The notes: generated from the letters alone by a model not told the origin. Counted from the first letter of the stretch, positions 39,411-50,470 are shown. The stretch is 64,000 bases of DNA from Bacillota bacterium (GCA_017889705.1 JAGGAB010000013.1:1-64000), one strand, 5' to 3'. Translations and numbers: made by a program.

Positions 39411-39508
39411 AATGCAGACGGTGCGTCAGCGCCGTATGCATTCTAGTCGTATTTATCCAGGGACTTAGCCGCTCTTTGCTACCGCGGTAGCATTAGAGCG
39501 GGTTAGTC
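39411..39508 (+). other. Two hairpins between pgk and tpiA
   Basis: The first pairs AATGCAGACGG with CCGTATGCATT (39411-39443, one bulge). The second is long: 39462-39475 pairs with 39495-39508 with two mismatches and encloses GCTACC/GGTAGC. Neither has a T-run, so they look like mRNA processing or stability structures that could set pgk and tpiA levels apart. Confidence 0.55.
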
Positions 39509-39547
39509 ATCGGGAAAATAATCAATTAATAGTAAGGAGTGGGGACT

Positions 39548-40300
39548 ATGCGCAAGCCGATTATTGCCGGCAACTGGAAGATGCATAAAACTGCCGGAGA
39601 AGGAGCTCAACTTGTGCAAGCAATAAACGCTCTGACAAACACGGTAAAAGATGTGGAAATTGTGGTGTGTCCGCCGTTTACGACTCTAGCGGCTGTCGCC
39701 GACGCTGCTAAAGGAACCAATATTGGTTTAGGCGCGCAAAATATGCATTGGGAAGACAAAGGCGCCTTTACCGGCGAGATTGCACCAGGCATGCTTAAAG
39801 ATATTGGCTGCACCCATGTTATTATTGGCCATTCAGAACGGCGGCAATATTTTGCCGAAACCGATCAAACCGTAAACAATAAACTTAAAGCTGCCTTAAA
39901 AGCCGGCCTCCTGCCGATTGTGTGTGTGGGTGAAACCCTGGCTGAGCGTGAAGCCAATGCTACTGAAAAAGTAGTAGGCATTCAGGTAAAAGGCGGATTA
40001 GACGGCATCACAGCCGAACAGGCTGCAGGCATTGTGATTGCGTATGAACCTGTATGGGCTATCGGCACTGGCCGTACGGCATCGGCCGATGATGCCAACG
40101 CTGTGTGCGCATTCATTCGCCGTACGGTTGCCGAAATGTTCGGTCAGGCCAGTGCTGACAGTGTCCGCATCCAGTATGGTGGCAGTGTTAAGCCTGACAA
40201 TGTGGCTGAACTTATGGCGAAATCTGATATTGACGGTGCTTTGGTCGGCGGAGCCAGCCTGGAAGCTGACTCTTTCAGTAAATTAGTTAAGTTTAAATAA
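39548..40300 (+). CDS. tpiA: Triosephosphate isomerase
   Basis: Interconverts dihydroxyacetone phosphate and glyceraldehyde-3-phosphate. The 250-residue product has the substrate lysine in GNWKMHKT, the catalytic histidine in IIGHSERRQYF, and the catalytic Glu in AYEPVWAIGTG. ATG 39548 follows AAGGAG; the in-frame GTG 39539 lies within that SD. Full length. Confidence 0.98.
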   Translation: MRKPIIAGNWKMHKTAGEGAQLVQAINALTNTVKDVEIVVCPPFTTLAAVADAAKGTNIGLGAQNMHWEDKGAFTGEIAPGMLKDIGCTHVIIGHSERRQYFAETDQTVNNKLKAALKAGLLPIVCVGETLAEREANATEKVVGIQVKGGLDGITAEQAAGIVIAYEPVWAIGTGRTASADDANAVCAFIRRTVAEMFGQASADSVRIQYGGSVKPDNVAELMAKSDIDGALVGGASLEADSFSKLVKFK

Positions 40301-40317
40301 CTGCGAGGAGAAAAAAC

Positions 40318-41859
40318 GTGGCTAAATTATCATCGCCAGTTGCACTTTTGATCTTAGATGGCTGGGGCATTGGTTGTGAAGCTGATGAGTTTAACGCGAT
40401 TGCCAGAGCCAATACTCCCCATATGAACTTGGTGGCAGAACTGTATCCGCAGACCAGGTTGGCCTGCTCAGGCGAAGCAGTTGGTTTACCTGACGGACAA
40501 ATGGGGAATTCCGAGGTTGGTCATTTGAATATCGGGTCAGGCCGCATTATCTACCAGGAACTAACCCGTATCAGCAAATCCATCAAAGATGGCGATTTCT
40601 TCACAAATTCTGTATTTTGCCAGGTGTGTGAACAAACGAAAAAAACAGACGGAGTCCTGCATCTCATGGGGCTGTTGTCTGACGGTGGTGTTCACAGCCA
40701 TGATACTCATATATATGCTTTGTTGGAATTAGCCAAGAATCAGGGGCTGGAAAAAGTCTATGTGCATGCCTTCTTAGACGGCAGGGATGTGCCGCCAAGC
40801 AGCGCTGTGACCTATATCAAAGCCCTTGAAGCCAAGATGGCCGAAATCGGGGTAGGCCAAATCGCCAGTGTTGCCGGACGCTATTATGCTATGGACCGGG
40901 ATAAGCGTTGGGAACGTGTTGCCAAAGAATATGAAGCCCTTGTTTACCTTCAGGGAGCGCATGCGGCTACTGCTGCTGCCGGAGTTGAAGCTTCCTACCA
41001 GGATGGAAAGACCGATGAATTTGTTGAGCCAACCTTAGTTGATAACTGCGGGTTTACAGGAATAAAGCCGAATGATGGTGTTATCTTCTTTAACTTCCGG
41101 CCTGACAGAGCCCGGCAGCTTACCAGAGCTTTGACCGATCAAGATTTTGACGGCTTTGAACGGAAAAACGGGTGTTTCCCGCTCTACTTTGCCAGCATGA
41201 CCCAGTATGACGAAACCTTTTCTGTGCCGGTGGCATTTCCTCCGGCCAGTATTGCCAATACCTTTGGTGAAATCGTCAGCAAGGCAGGTTTCACTCAGCT
41301 GCGTATTGCTGAAACCGAAAAATATGCTCATGTCACCTATTTCTTTAATGGTGGCGAAGAACAGCCTTTTGCCGGCGAAGACAGATTGCTCATTCCATCA
41401 CCTAAGGTTGCCACTTATGACCTGAAGCCGGAAATGAGTGGGGTGGAAGTCACCGATAAGGTAGTGGAAGCTATTAAGTCAGGTAAATATGATTTTATTA
41501 TCCTTAACTTCGCGAACGGCGATATGGTTGGACATACCGGCATTCTTGAAGCTGCGATGACAGCAGTGACCACTGTGGATCAGTGTGTAGGAAGGGTGGC
41601 AGCAGCCATGCGTGACTGTGGCGGTATTACCTTGATAACGGCTGACCACGGCAATGCTGAATGCATGCGCGATCCTGAGACCGGTGAGCCCTTTACTGCT
41701 CATACTACCAATGAGGTGCCTTTCATTATGGTGTCAGAAGCGCATCGCGGCAGCAAGCTTAAAGAAGGAATTTTAGCCGATATTGCGCCGACCATCCTGG
41801 ATATTTCCGGGATTGCGCAGCCGGCAGAAATGACGGGCAAGAGTTTGTTAGTGAAATAA
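40318..41859 (+). CDS. gpmI: 2,3-bisphosphoglycerate-independent phosphoglycerate mutase
   Basis: Manganese-dependent phosphoglycerate mutase of the alkaline phosphatase superfamily. The 513-residue product has LLILDGWG near the start, the phosphoserine motif MGNSEVGHLNIG (Ser near residue 63), HAFLDGRDVPP, and ITADHGNAE for metal binding. GTG 40318 is the only start near GAGGAG. This enzyme's Mn requirement and pH sensitivity are used in sporulating Firmicutes to hold 3-phosphoglycerate in spores. Confidence 0.97.
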   Translation: MAKLSSPVALLILDGWGIGCEADEFNAIARANTPHMNLVAELYPQTRLACSGEAVGLPDGQMGNSEVGHLNIGSGRIIYQELTRISKSIKDGDFFTNSVFCQVCEQTKKTDGVLHLMGLLSDGGVHSHDTHIYALLELAKNQGLEKVYVHAFLDGRDVPPSSAVTYIKALEAKMAEIGVGQIASVAGRYYAMDRDKRWERVAKEYEALVYLQGAHAATAAAGVEASYQDGKTDEFVEPTLVDNCGFTGIKPNDGVIFFNFRPDRARQLTRALTDQDFDGFERKNGCFPLYFASMTQYDETFSVPVAFPPASIANTFGEIVSKAGFTQLRIAETEKYAHVTYFFNGGEEQPFAGEDRLLIPSPKVATYDLKPEMSGVEVTDKVVEAIKSGKYDFIILNFANGDMVGHTGILEAAMTAVTTVDQCVGRVAAAMRDCGGITLITADHGNAECMRDPETGEPFTAHTTNEVPFIMVSEAHRGSKLKEGILADIAPTILDISGIAQPAEMTGKSLLVK

Positions 41860-41885
41860 ATAAAACAAAAATTTAGGAGGAATAA

Positions 41886-43175
<1,290 letters not shown>

Positions 43176-43188
43176 AACATGCTCGATA

Positions 43189-43222
43189 AGCAGCCGAATT
43201 ATTTCGGCTGTTTATTTTTTTT
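43189..43222 (+). terminator. Terminator of the glycolytic operon
   Basis: CAGCCGAA/TTCGGCTG, a perfect 8-bp stem with a 4-nt loop, is followed by TTTATTTTTTTT. Confidence 0.92.
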
Positions 43223-43272
43223 ATAGATTGGGGATAATATGTAAGAAATGTGTGAAATAATTGACTAAATAA

Positions 43273-43302
43273 TTGTCAAGTGTCGTTTATATGTGTTAAA
43301 AT
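43273..43302 (+). promoter_or_regulatory. secG promoter
   Basis: TTGTCA (43273-43278) and TAAAAT (43297-43302), each one base from consensus with 18-bp spacing, lie 70 bp before the secG ATG. Confidence 0.6.
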
Positions 43303-43371
43303 ATTGTCATGCCTTGGCATTGCAGTATTGCAGCAAAGGATAACGGAATCAGTCATGGGAGGTGTAAAGAA

Positions 43372-43602
43372 ATGTTAACAGGACTGATGATATTGGAAGG
43401 TGTACTTTCCATAGCGCTGATTGTCGTAGTAGTATTGCAGTCAGGTAAAAGTGCCGGTTTATCAGGTTCAATTGCCGGAGGGGCCGAATCTTTTTTCGGT
43501 GGCAAGCATAAAGGACTTGATGGAATTTTGGCAAAAGCAACAATTGTCATTGCCGCATTGTTTGGATTGGTAACAATGGCTTTGGTCAAATTGATGCAAT
43601 AG
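43372..43602 (+). CDS. secG: Preprotein translocase subunit SecG
   Basis: Small subunit of the SecYEG channel. The 76-residue product has two membrane spans (about residues 4-22 and 53-73) around the conserved cytoplasmic loop LQSGKSAGLSGSIAGGAESFF. ATG 43372 is chosen for GGGAGGTG 7 nt upstream; the longer frame has no SD. In Bacillus secG is followed by an esterase, rnr and smpB; here hppA and two further genes come between, but the order is otherwise kept. Confidence 0.95.
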   Translation: MLTGLMILEGVLSIALIVVVVLQSGKSAGLSGSIAGGAESFFGGKHKGLDGILAKATIVIAALFGLVTMALVKLMQ

Positions 43603-43610
43603 GGTAAAAA

Positions 43611-43653
43611 AACCTCAATGGCCGGAGTTAATGCGGCATATTGAGGTATTTTT
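43611..43653 (+). terminator. Terminator after secG
   Basis: AACCTCAAT pairs with ATTGAGGT, with GCCG/CGGC inside, followed by ATTTTTAG. Confidence 0.85.
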
Positions 43654-43681
43654 AGGGTTATAGTCAAAGGGGGAAGTTTAA

Positions 43682-45688
43682 ATGGATTTATTGTACATTG
43701 CGCCGTTTGCTGGGCTTGTGGCGCTGGCTTTTGCTGCGTATTTAATGGCCAGCGTACTGAGGGAAAGCCCGGGTAATCAAAAAATGCAGGACATTTCCCA
43801 GGCGATTTTTGAAGGAGCTATGGCTTTTCTTAACCGCCAGTACAAAACACTGATCCCATTTACAATCGTTATTTTCTTTATACTTTTTTATGTAGACGGC
43901 TATAAATTAGCCGTATCCTTCCTGGTAGGCGCTATCTGTTCCGCTATCGCCGGTTATGTGGGTATGACCTCGACAACCAAGTCGAATGCTCGTACTACCG
44001 AAGCTGCCCGCACTAGTCTTAACAGTGCGTTAAGCGTATCGTTCCGCGCCGGTGCCGTTATGGGTATGTCGGTTGCCGGTTTGGGTCTTTTGGGTGTATC
44101 CAGTTTGTACATAATTTTTAGAGATCCTGTTGTAATTAACAGCTTTGCTTTTGGCGCCAGTGCCATTGCCTTTTTCGCCCGTGTCGGCGGCGGTATTTTT
44201 ACCAAAGCTGCTGACGTTGGTGCTGACCTGGTAGGTAAGGTTGAAGCAGGTATTCCTGAGGATGATCCTCGTAACCCGGCCGTTATCGCTGATAACGTGG
44301 GTGACAATGTTGGCGACACTGCCGGCATGGGAGCTGACCTCTTTGAATCTTATGCAGCTACCGCGATTGCTGCCATGCTTATTGGACAAACTGTGTTCAA
44401 AGGCGATATCAACGGCGTGTTATTCCCGCTGGTTATCGGTGCAGCCGGTATCTTTGCATCTATTGTTAGTACCTTCCTGGTTAGAACCAGCGACGATGGT
44501 GACCCGCAAGCTGCTTTGAATAGAGGCATCTGGGGAACTAATATCCTGGTTGCTCTTGCTACCTATGCGATTGCCAGCGCTATGCTGCCGGCCAATGCCA
44601 TGGGTATTACCATTGCTGTTGTTTGTGGTCTGGCTGTTAACGTGCTTGTTGGTATGATTACCGAGTACTATACCTCCAGCAATAAACCGCCTACCCAGCA
44701 TATTGCCGACGCTTCGCAAACCGGCCCGGCTACCAACGTTATTGCCGGTATTGCCTGCGGTTTGAGAAGTACTGCCATTCCGATGGTTGTGTTTACTATA
44801 GCTATTGCAGTTGCTTATAACCAAGCCGGTATTTATGGTATTGCCATGGCTGCCATGGGCATGCTGTGCACGGCAGGTATGATTGTTGCCGTTGACTCCT
44901 TTGGTCCGGTTGCCGACAATGCCGGCGGTATTGCCGAAATGGCTGAGCTTGGTCCGGAAATTCGTAAAACCACTGACAAATTAGATGCGGTTGGTAACAC
45001 TACGGCTGCGATTGCCAAAGGCTTTGCCATTGGTTCTGCAGCACTTACCGCGTTGGCTCTGTTCACTGCCTTTGGTGAAGAGATTGCCAAAAACCCCAAT
45101 CTGAAAGGTCTGTTGGTAAATGGCCATTTAGTTATTAATCTGACAGAGCCAACAGTAATTATCGGTATATTCCTGGGGGCGACCCTGCCATTCCTGGTAT
45201 GTGCTTTCACTATGGAAGCTGTAGGTAAAGCCGCCTTTGAAATGATTGCCGAAGTTCGCCGTCAGTTCCGTGAAATTCCTGGCATTATGGAAGGCACAGG
45301 CCGTCCTGACTATGCCAGTTGCGTAGATATCAGCACCAAAGCTGCTATCCGCGAAATGATTCTTCCCGGCATATTTGCCGTAGGTTCACCTATTTTGGTT
45401 GGTTTTATTCTTGGCGCAAAAGCTCTGGCTGGTTTCTTGGCTGGCGCTACTGCTGCCGGCGTGCTACTCGCATTATTTATGTCTAATGCCGGTGGTGCCT
45501 GGGATAATGCTAAGAAATGGATTGAAACCGGTAAATACGGCGGTAAAGGTACTCCTACCCATGCAGCTGCCGTTATCGGCGACACTGTAGGTGATCCGTT
45601 CAAGGATACCTCAGGTCCGGCGATGAACCCGCTCATCAAAGTATGCGGTACCATCTCGCTGATTATTGCACCGCTGCTGTTCTTCTAA
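43682..45688 (+). CDS. hppA: Membrane-bound ion-pumping pyrophosphatase, K+-dependent type
   Basis: Hydrolyses pyrophosphate to pump H+ or Na+ outwards, saving energy in anaerobes. The 668-residue product has about 16 membrane spans and the substrate-binding motifs [38 protein letters not shown] and [17 protein letters not shown]. The stretch [15 protein letters not shown] has Ala, not Lys, at the position that divides the family, so it belongs to the K+-dependent class. Whether it moves Na+ or H+ cannot be said from motifs seen by eye. GGGGG SD-like sequence precedes ATG 43682. Confidence 0.97.
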   Translation: MDLLYIAPFAGLVALAFAAYLMASVLRESPGNQKMQDISQAIFEGAMAFLNRQYKTLIPFTIVIFFILFYVDGYKLAVSFLVGAICSAIAGYVGMTSTTKSNARTTEAARTSLNSALSVSFRAGAVMGMSVAGLGLLGVSSLYIIFRDPVVINSFAFGASAIAFFARVGGGIFTKAADVGADLVGKVEAGIPEDDPRNPAVIADNVGDNVGDTAGMGADLFESYAATAIAAMLIGQTVFKGDINGVLFPLVIGAAGIFASIVSTFLVRTSDDGDPQAALNRGIWGTNILVALATYAIASAMLPANAMGITIAVVCGLAVNVLVGMITEYYTSSNKPPTQHIADASQTGPATNVIAGIACGLRSTAIPMVVFTIAIAVAYNQAGIYGIAMAAMGMLCTAGMIVAVDSFGPVADNAGGIAEMAELGPEIRKTTDKLDAVGNTTAAIAKGFAIGSAALTALALFTAFGEEIAKNPNLKGLLVNGHLVINLTEPTVIIGIFLGATLPFLVCAFTMEAVGKAAFEMIAEVRRQFREIPGIMEGTGRPDYASCVDISTKAAIREMILPGIFAVGSPILVGFILGAKALAGFLAGATAAGVLLALFMSNAGGAWDNAKKWIETGKYGGKGTPTHAAAVIGDTVGDPFKDTSGPAMNPLIKVCGTISLIIAPLLFF

Positions 45689-45702
45689 AAGTTAACTATG
45701 AA

Positions 45703-45755
45703 AGGGGCTGTCGCAATAGCGATTTAAATTATCGCTGGCGATGGCCCCTGTTTTA
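45703..45755 (+). terminator. Terminator-like hairpin after hppA
   Basis: AGGGGC, TCGC and AGCGAT on the left pair with ATCGCT, GCGA and GCCCCT on the right, followed by GTTTTATG. The same gggctgtcgc core opens repeat copy A (189-199) and recurs in the terminator at 45984. Confidence 0.7.
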
Positions 45756-45821
45756 TGGAAAAACCCATCTGCGCCATTAATAAAATCAATGAATACAAAG
45801 TGCGTGTGTGACTTTTGGCAT

Positions 45822-45886
45822 CGGAATACCACCCGGCTTTTCTCCTACGGAACGCTTTTTCCGGCAAAGGCCGAAGGGTTACGGGA
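45822..45886 (-). repeat. Truncated inverted copy C of the dispersed repeat
   Basis: Read on the minus strand, this stretch matches 4312-4377 of copy B, with about three differences: it includes the segment ending GGAGAAAAGCCGGGTGG and stops at the tip of the left arm of the outer stem. The right arm is lost. It lies between the hppA terminator hairpin and a second strong terminator. The open frame across it is part of the repeat, not a gene. Confidence 0.8.
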
Positions 45887-45983
45887 ATTACGAACCCGAG
45901 GAATCACTAAAGTCTTTTTTCTCAGAAGGGGTGTAAACGGTACGTGGGACAAGGGGACAGGTTATTTGTCCCAGTTTTGGCGT

Positions 45984-46021
45984 AGGGGCTGTTCGCAATT
46001 TAGTGCGACAGCCCCTTTTTT
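45984..46021 (+). terminator. Strong terminator
   Basis: AGGGGCTGTTCGCA (45984-45997) pairs with TGCGACAGCCCCT (one base bulged), followed by TTTTTT. It is downstream of the truncated repeat, and shares its stem sequence with other palindromes in the window. Confidence 0.88.
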
Positions 46022-46156
46022 ACATATATGGGGCAGTAACCTGCCAAACAGCAAAATTTCCCTTACGTAGCAGACAATGGTATAATAATGAGTAATTGCA
46101 TATACTTTCACTATAACTGCAGGCTATTCCTTAAATCTATAGTGAGGTGGGCAAGG

Positions 46157-46882
46157 ATGGCAAAACCAAGGATAGGTATTACGGCCAACCAATTTCTGAC
46201 TGAAGGCGGTATCCTGGCAGGCACTAAACGGCAATATGTAAGTGATGCTTATATTCGGGCAATACTCTGTGCCGGTGGTGTGCCTATAGTATTGCCGGTT
46301 ATTGCCGATCAGGGAACAATAACTGAACAGGCAGACATGGTTGATGGCCTGTTACTTTCCGGCGGCGGCGACATTCAGCCACAATTGTTTGGCGAAGAGC
46401 CTGTTTGCCAACTGGGGAGAGTATTGCCGGAACGCGATAGGCATGAATTAGCTTTAGTAAAAACAGCGGTAACTGCGGCTAAACCCATACTGGGAATTTG
46501 CCGGGGCTGCCAAGTACTTAATATAGCGCTGGGTGGCAGTATTTATCAGCACTTATCACCAGAAGAGACCAATCTGCAGCATGACCAGCAATCTCCCGGT
46601 TATTATGCCGGGCATACCGTAATGCTGGAAGAAGGCAGCAAGTTGGCAAGTTTGTGGGGAACGGTGGTCATGACCAACAGCTTCCATCACCAGGCAATCA
46701 AGATGGCTGCTCCCGGGCTTAGTATCACTGCCAGAACCAAAGACGGGATTGTTGAGGCCGTTGAGCATGATACTGCGTCGTTTATAGTCGGAGTGCAATG
46801 GCATCCGGAACTTATGTTGGATAGTCAGTCTACTATGCTTGATTTGTTTACAACGTTTGTCAAGGCAGCTAACAGGAAATAA
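46157..46882 (+). CDS. Class-I glutamine amidotransferase-like hydrolase (peptidase C26, PuuD-like)
   Basis: A 241-residue gamma-glutamyl hydrolase of the GATase1 fold. The nucleophile is in GICRGCQVLN (Cys near residue 116), and the His/Glu pair in VQWHPE near the C-terminus. GLLLSGGGDIQPQLFGE is the typical family start. Members remove gamma-glutamyl groups from gamma-glutamyl-GABA or similar compounds; the substrate here is unknown. ATG 46157 follows GAGGTGGGC. No polyamine genes are adjacent, so a link to putrescine breakdown is not supported. Confidence 0.92.
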   Translation: MAKPRIGITANQFLTEGGILAGTKRQYVSDAYIRAILCAGGVPIVLPVIADQGTITEQADMVDGLLLSGGGDIQPQLFGEEPVCQLGRVLPERDRHELALVKTAVTAAKPILGICRGCQVLNIALGGSIYQHLSPEETNLQHDQQSPGYYAGHTVMLEEGSKLASLWGTVVMTNSFHHQAIKMAAPGLSITARTKDGIVEAVEHDTASFIVGVQWHPELMLDSQSTMLDLFTTFVKAANRK

Positions 46883-46971
46883 TATGAACTGAGATATGGC
46901 AGTTGTAATTTGCCAATGTTGCAGTGTTAAAACAAAAATATTTACTACCAATACTGGAGGGGGAATTATAC

Positions 46972-47721
46972 TTGGCCATAATGCCGGGGGCTGAGCCCTT
47001 TTTTTTACCAGGTGGCGATACAGGCATTTTGATTGTGCACGGTTTTACCGGAGCGCCATCAGAGATGCGACTAGTCGGAAAATATCTTAATAGCCTCGGG
47101 TATACTGTTCTGGCGCCACGACTTTTGGGTCATGGAACTACGCCGGAAGAAATGGCGAAAACGAGCTGGCCGCACTGGTATAGCAGTGTTGAAGACGGCT
47201 ATCATATATTAAGCGGCACCTGCCGTGAGGTGGCTGCTGTCGGGTTGTCGATGGGTGGACTGTTATCACTGCAGTTGGCCAGCGAATACAAGTTGAGTAA
47301 GTTAGTGCTGTTAAGCACTCCGATTTATATTGCGAATAAAAGGATAAAATTATTGCCGCTGTACCGGATGTTTACCAACTTTGTCCGGAAAAAGCGCAAG
47401 CGCTTGCCGGCAGAGGGTGAAGAATATTCGATTAGCTATGAGCTGACACCGCTTGCCAGCCTGTCAAGTCTGCTTAACCTGATTGAACATGTTGCGCAGC
47501 GTTTACCGTCAATTACCCTGCCGACACTTATTATGCAATCCAAAAGAGAGCATACCGTCGAACCGGAAAGCGCGCAATTTATTTATAATAATCTGGGAAG
47601 TACCGAGAAAAAGCTTGTGTGGCTCAACAGATCAGGTCATATCATTACCTTGGATGCCGAACGCGATTTGGTATTTGAGGAAATTGGCCGTTTTTTGGCC
47701 GGCAAGCAAGATGAGGTGTAG
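46972..47721 (+). CDS. Alpha/beta hydrolase, carboxylesterase Est-type
   Basis: A 249-residue serine hydrolase with the oxyanion HGFTGAP segment near residue 22, nucleophile motif GLSMGG (Ser near residue 93), and a catalytic His in SGHIIT; Asp/Glu is in the region HTVEPE. It resembles the carboxylesterase next to rnr in Bacillus. TTG 46972 is chosen for GGAGGGGG 8 nt upstream; the longer frame lacks an SD. It precedes a thioesterase gene by 1 bp, and both lie directly before rnr. Confidence 0.92.
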   Translation: MAIMPGAEPFFLPGGDTGILIVHGFTGAPSEMRLVGKYLNSLGYTVLAPRLLGHGTTPEEMAKTSWPHWYSSVEDGYHILSGTCREVAAVGLSMGGLLSLQLASEYKLSKLVLLSTPIYIANKRIKLLPLYRMFTNFVRKKRKRLPAEGEEYSISYELTPLASLSSLLNLIEHVAQRLPSITLPTLIMQSKREHTVEPESAQFIYNNLGSTEKKLVWLNRSGHIITLDAERDLVFEEIGRFLAGKQDEV

Positions 47722-47722
47722 T

Positions 47723-48118
47723 ATGAGCGATATTAATGACTGGTGTTTTGCGTGTGGTTCGCGCAATCCTATCGGACTCAAATTAACCTTTCGCGAAGAG
47801 AACGATACCTATGTGTCCAACTTCACCGCCGGCCTTGAGCATCAGAGTTATAACGGCATTATGCACGGCGGTCTGATCAGTACGCTGCTGGATGAAATTA
47901 TGGCGCGTTATTTGTATGCGCAAGGGCTCACAGCCGTTACGGCCAAGCTTGAGGTGCGCTATCGTCAGCCAACCCCGATTGGCGAGAAATTAACAATAAC
48001 CGGATGGATTGTTAGCAAAAAGGGAAAAATGTATGAACTGGCTGGTAAAATTACCTTGCCTGATGGAACGGTAACTGCAGAAGGAAAATCAATAGTTGCT
48101 GTAAAGGGAGATGAATAG
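47723..48118 (+). CDS. PaaI-type hotdog-fold thioesterase
   Basis: A 131-residue hotdog protein with NGIMHGGLISTLLDEIM, in which the HGG and the following acidic residue form the active site of PaaI/YbgC-like acyl-CoA thioesterases. An N-terminal CFACGSRNPIG motif with two cysteines is common in this subgroup. ATG 47723 follows GATGAGGTG. It overlaps the start region of rnr. The substrate is not predictable. Confidence 0.9.
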   Translation: MSDINDWCFACGSRNPIGLKLTFREENDTYVSNFTAGLEHQSYNGIMHGGLISTLLDEIMARYLYAQGLTAVTAKLEVRYRQPTPIGEKLTITGWIVSKKGKMYELAGKITLPDGTVTAEGKSIVAVKGDE

Positions 48119-48119
48119 T

Positions 48120-50399
48120 TTGGAATTGGCTGATCGAATACTTGCGTTTATGCATACCGAGGTTTACAAGCCACTTATGGCCGAGGATTTGGCTGAAGGC
48201 ATGGGCATCCGCGGCAAAGAACTGGAAGTGTTTTGGGAGGTGCTGGACAAGCTTGAAGCCAATGCGTCAATTATCAAGACGCGGTTTGGCAAATATGGCA
48301 TACCTGGGCGCATGAATCTGGTTGTCGGCAAATTCTCTGCAACAACTAAGGGCTTTGGCTTTATTTTGCCGGAAGACCATGAACTGGAAGATGTCTTTAT
48401 TCCGCCTGATGCTATTGGCGGGGCTATGCATGGCGACAGAGTAGTGGCTCGCATGCATAAGCGCCATGTTTCGGGGAAAGCCGTTGAAGGGGAAATTATC
48501 CGGGTTGTTACCAGGGCTAACACGAAAGTTGTGGGAACCTTTGAGTCCAGCCGCAATTTTGGCTTTGTGTTACCTGATGACCGGCGGATTGGCCGTGATA
48601 TCTTTGTGCCCAAAGACGAGTTTAACGGTGCGAAAAGCGGTTCAAAGGTTGTTGTCGAGATTATCGAGTGGCCGCAAAAGCAAAAGAGCGCCGAAGGGCG
48701 TATTGTTGAAGTATTGGGAAAACAGGGCGACCCCGGTATCGAAATTCTATCTATTATCAAAGATAATAACCTGCCTACTGAATTTCCGCCTGAAGTGGAA
48801 AAGGCTGCTGAGCGTGTGCCTAATACCATTAGTGATGAGGATTTGCTGGGGCGGCGGGATCTCAGAGACCTTACTATTGTTACCATTGATGGTGACGATG
48901 CTAAAGATCTGGATGATGCTGTCCATGTTGAGCGCATGAAAAACGGCCACTATCTGCTAAGTGTCCATATCGCCGATGTCAGTCACTATGTGCGGGAAAA
49001 CACGCCGCTTGATAACGAAGCCAGAACTCGCGGCACAAGCGTTTACCTTGTCGATAGAGTGCTTCCCATGCTGCCGCCGCGGTTGTCTAACGGCATTTGC
49101 AGCTTGAATGCCGGGGAGGACCGGCTGGCGCTGTCTGCTCAGATGGAGATTGACGGTCGCGGTCAGGTAGTCAATCATGATATTTTCCCTAGTGTTATTC
49201 GCGTGACAACCCGCCTGACCTATAATATAGTACGGAAGATAATTGCCGACCATGATGAAGAATTACGGGACAAGTATGCCGATTTGGTAGCTCCGCTGGA
49301 AGAAATGGAGCGGCTGTGCCGGATACTGCGTGACCGCCGACTGCGCCGCGGAGCTATAGACTTCGATTTCCCGGAAATAAAGGTTAAGCTGGATGACGAG
49401 GGTCATCCGATAGCCATTGAAAAGAGAATTCGCAGCATTGCCGAATCCATCATTGAAGAATTCATGCTTGTTGCCAACGAAACAGTAGCTGAACATATGC
49501 ATTGGCTGGGGATACCGTCCATGTTCCGGGTGCACGAAGAACCAGACGAGGAAAAAATGGCCAGACTTAATGTACTCTTAGGCAACTTTGGTCAGCATCT
49601 GCCCAAAACCCAGGAAATTCGTCCAATGGCCCTGCAAAAGGTACTGAGCAAAATTGCCGGACGACCCGAAGAACGCATTATCAGTACTGTTATGCTGCGT
49701 TCGCTCAAGCAGGCGCGTTATGATGCCGAAAATCTCGGTCATTTCGGGTTAGCAGCCACCTACTATACACATTTCACTTCACCCATCAGGCGCTATCCTG
49801 ATCTCATTCTCCATCGACTCATCCGTGAGACTTTTTCCACAGGCGATATTTCGGCCAAACGCCGTCAGAAGTTATCAACCATGCTGCCTGAGATTGCGCT
49901 GCATTCCTCAGAGCGTGAACGGGCCGCAGCCAATGCTGAACGCGCTACCGTTGACCTCAAAAAGGTTGAGTATATGGCGCAGTTTGTTGGCGAAGAATTT
50001 GAAGGCATCATTAACGGCGTAACCGCATTTGGGTTTTTCGTGGAGATTCCTAACGGCATCGAAGGCCTGGTGCATGTATCCAGCCTGGATGACGACTATT
50101 ATCAATATGCCGAAGAACAGTATGCGTTAATTGGGGAACGTACAGGCAATATCTACCGGCTGGGTGATGCGATCAAGATCAGGGTGGCTAAAGTCAATCC
50201 GGCAGAGCGCACCATTGACTATGTGCGGGCAACCGATGATATCGATAAACCGCTCCAGTCTGTTAGAAGGCCAAACGGGCAGCAAAAACAGACTAAGGCT
50301 GGCTCGAAACGCGACCCCAAGAAGCCGCAAGATAAGTCAAAAAAGAAACCAACTATCAGTGCGCGGCCGAAGAAGCCCAGAGCGCCGAAAAGTAAATGA
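48120..50399 (+). CDS. rnr: Ribonuclease R
   Basis: Processive 3'-to-5' exoribonuclease acting on structured RNA and, with tmRNA-SmpB, on stalled mRNA. The 759-residue product has an N-terminal helix-turn-helix, two cold-shock domains, the RNB catalytic domain with DGDDAKDLDDAVHVERM (metal-binding Asp residues) and an S1 domain (FEGIINGVTAFGFFVEI), then a lysine-rich tail. TTG 48120 is preferred over ATG 48111, which sits directly on the SD AAAGGGAG. smpB and ssrA often follow rnr, but here the tail-like cluster comes next. Confidence 0.97.
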   Translation: MELADRILAFMHTEVYKPLMAEDLAEGMGIRGKELEVFWEVLDKLEANASIIKTRFGKYGIPGRMNLVVGKFSATTKGFGFILPEDHELEDVFIPPDAIGGAMHGDRVVARMHKRHVSGKAVEGEIIRVVTRANTKVVGTFESSRNFGFVLPDDRRIGRDIFVPKDEFNGAKSGSKVVVEIIEWPQKQKSAEGRIVEVLGKQGDPGIEILSIIKDNNLPTEFPPEVEKAAERVPNTISDEDLLGRRDLRDLTIVTIDGDDAKDLDDAVHVERMKNGHYLLSVHIADVSHYVRENTPLDNEARTRGTSVYLVDRVLPMLPPRLSNGICSLNAGEDRLALSAQMEIDGRGQVVNHDIFPSVIRVTTRLTYNIVRKIIADHDEELRDKYADLVAPLEEMERLCRILRDRRLRRGAIDFDFPEIKVKLDDEGHPIAIEKRIRSIAESIIEEFMLVANETVAEHMHWLGIPSMFRVHEEPDEEKMARLNVLLGNFGQHLPKTQEIRPMALQKVLSKIAGRPEERIISTVMLRSLKQARYDAENLGHFGLAATYYTHFTSPIRRYPDLILHRLIRETFSTGDISAKRRQKLSTMLPEIALHSSERERAAANAERATVDLKKVEYMAQFVGEEFEGIINGVTAFGFFVEIPNGIEGLVHVSSLDDDYYQYAEEQYALIGERTGNIYRLGDAIKIRVAKVNPAERTIDYVRATDDIDKPLQSVRRPNGQQKQTKAGSKRDPKKPQDKSKKKPTISARPKKPRAPKSK

Positions 50400-50436
50400 G
50401 TAATGGTGCAGATTTTGTGGAGTGATTATAAACCAA

Positions 50437-50470
50437 GAGGCAGATTCTAGGAATCTGCTTCTTTTATTTT
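50437..50470 (+). terminator. Terminator after rnr
   Basis: GAGGCAGATTC (50437-50447) pairs with GAATCTGCTTC (50451-50461) around a 3-nt loop, followed by TTTTATTTTT. Marks the end of housekeeping genes before the phage-like region. Confidence 0.88.

Noticed and set aside
45741..46070. 109-codon plus-strand frame
   Set aside because: It runs through the truncated repeat and a terminator and has no SD or domain.
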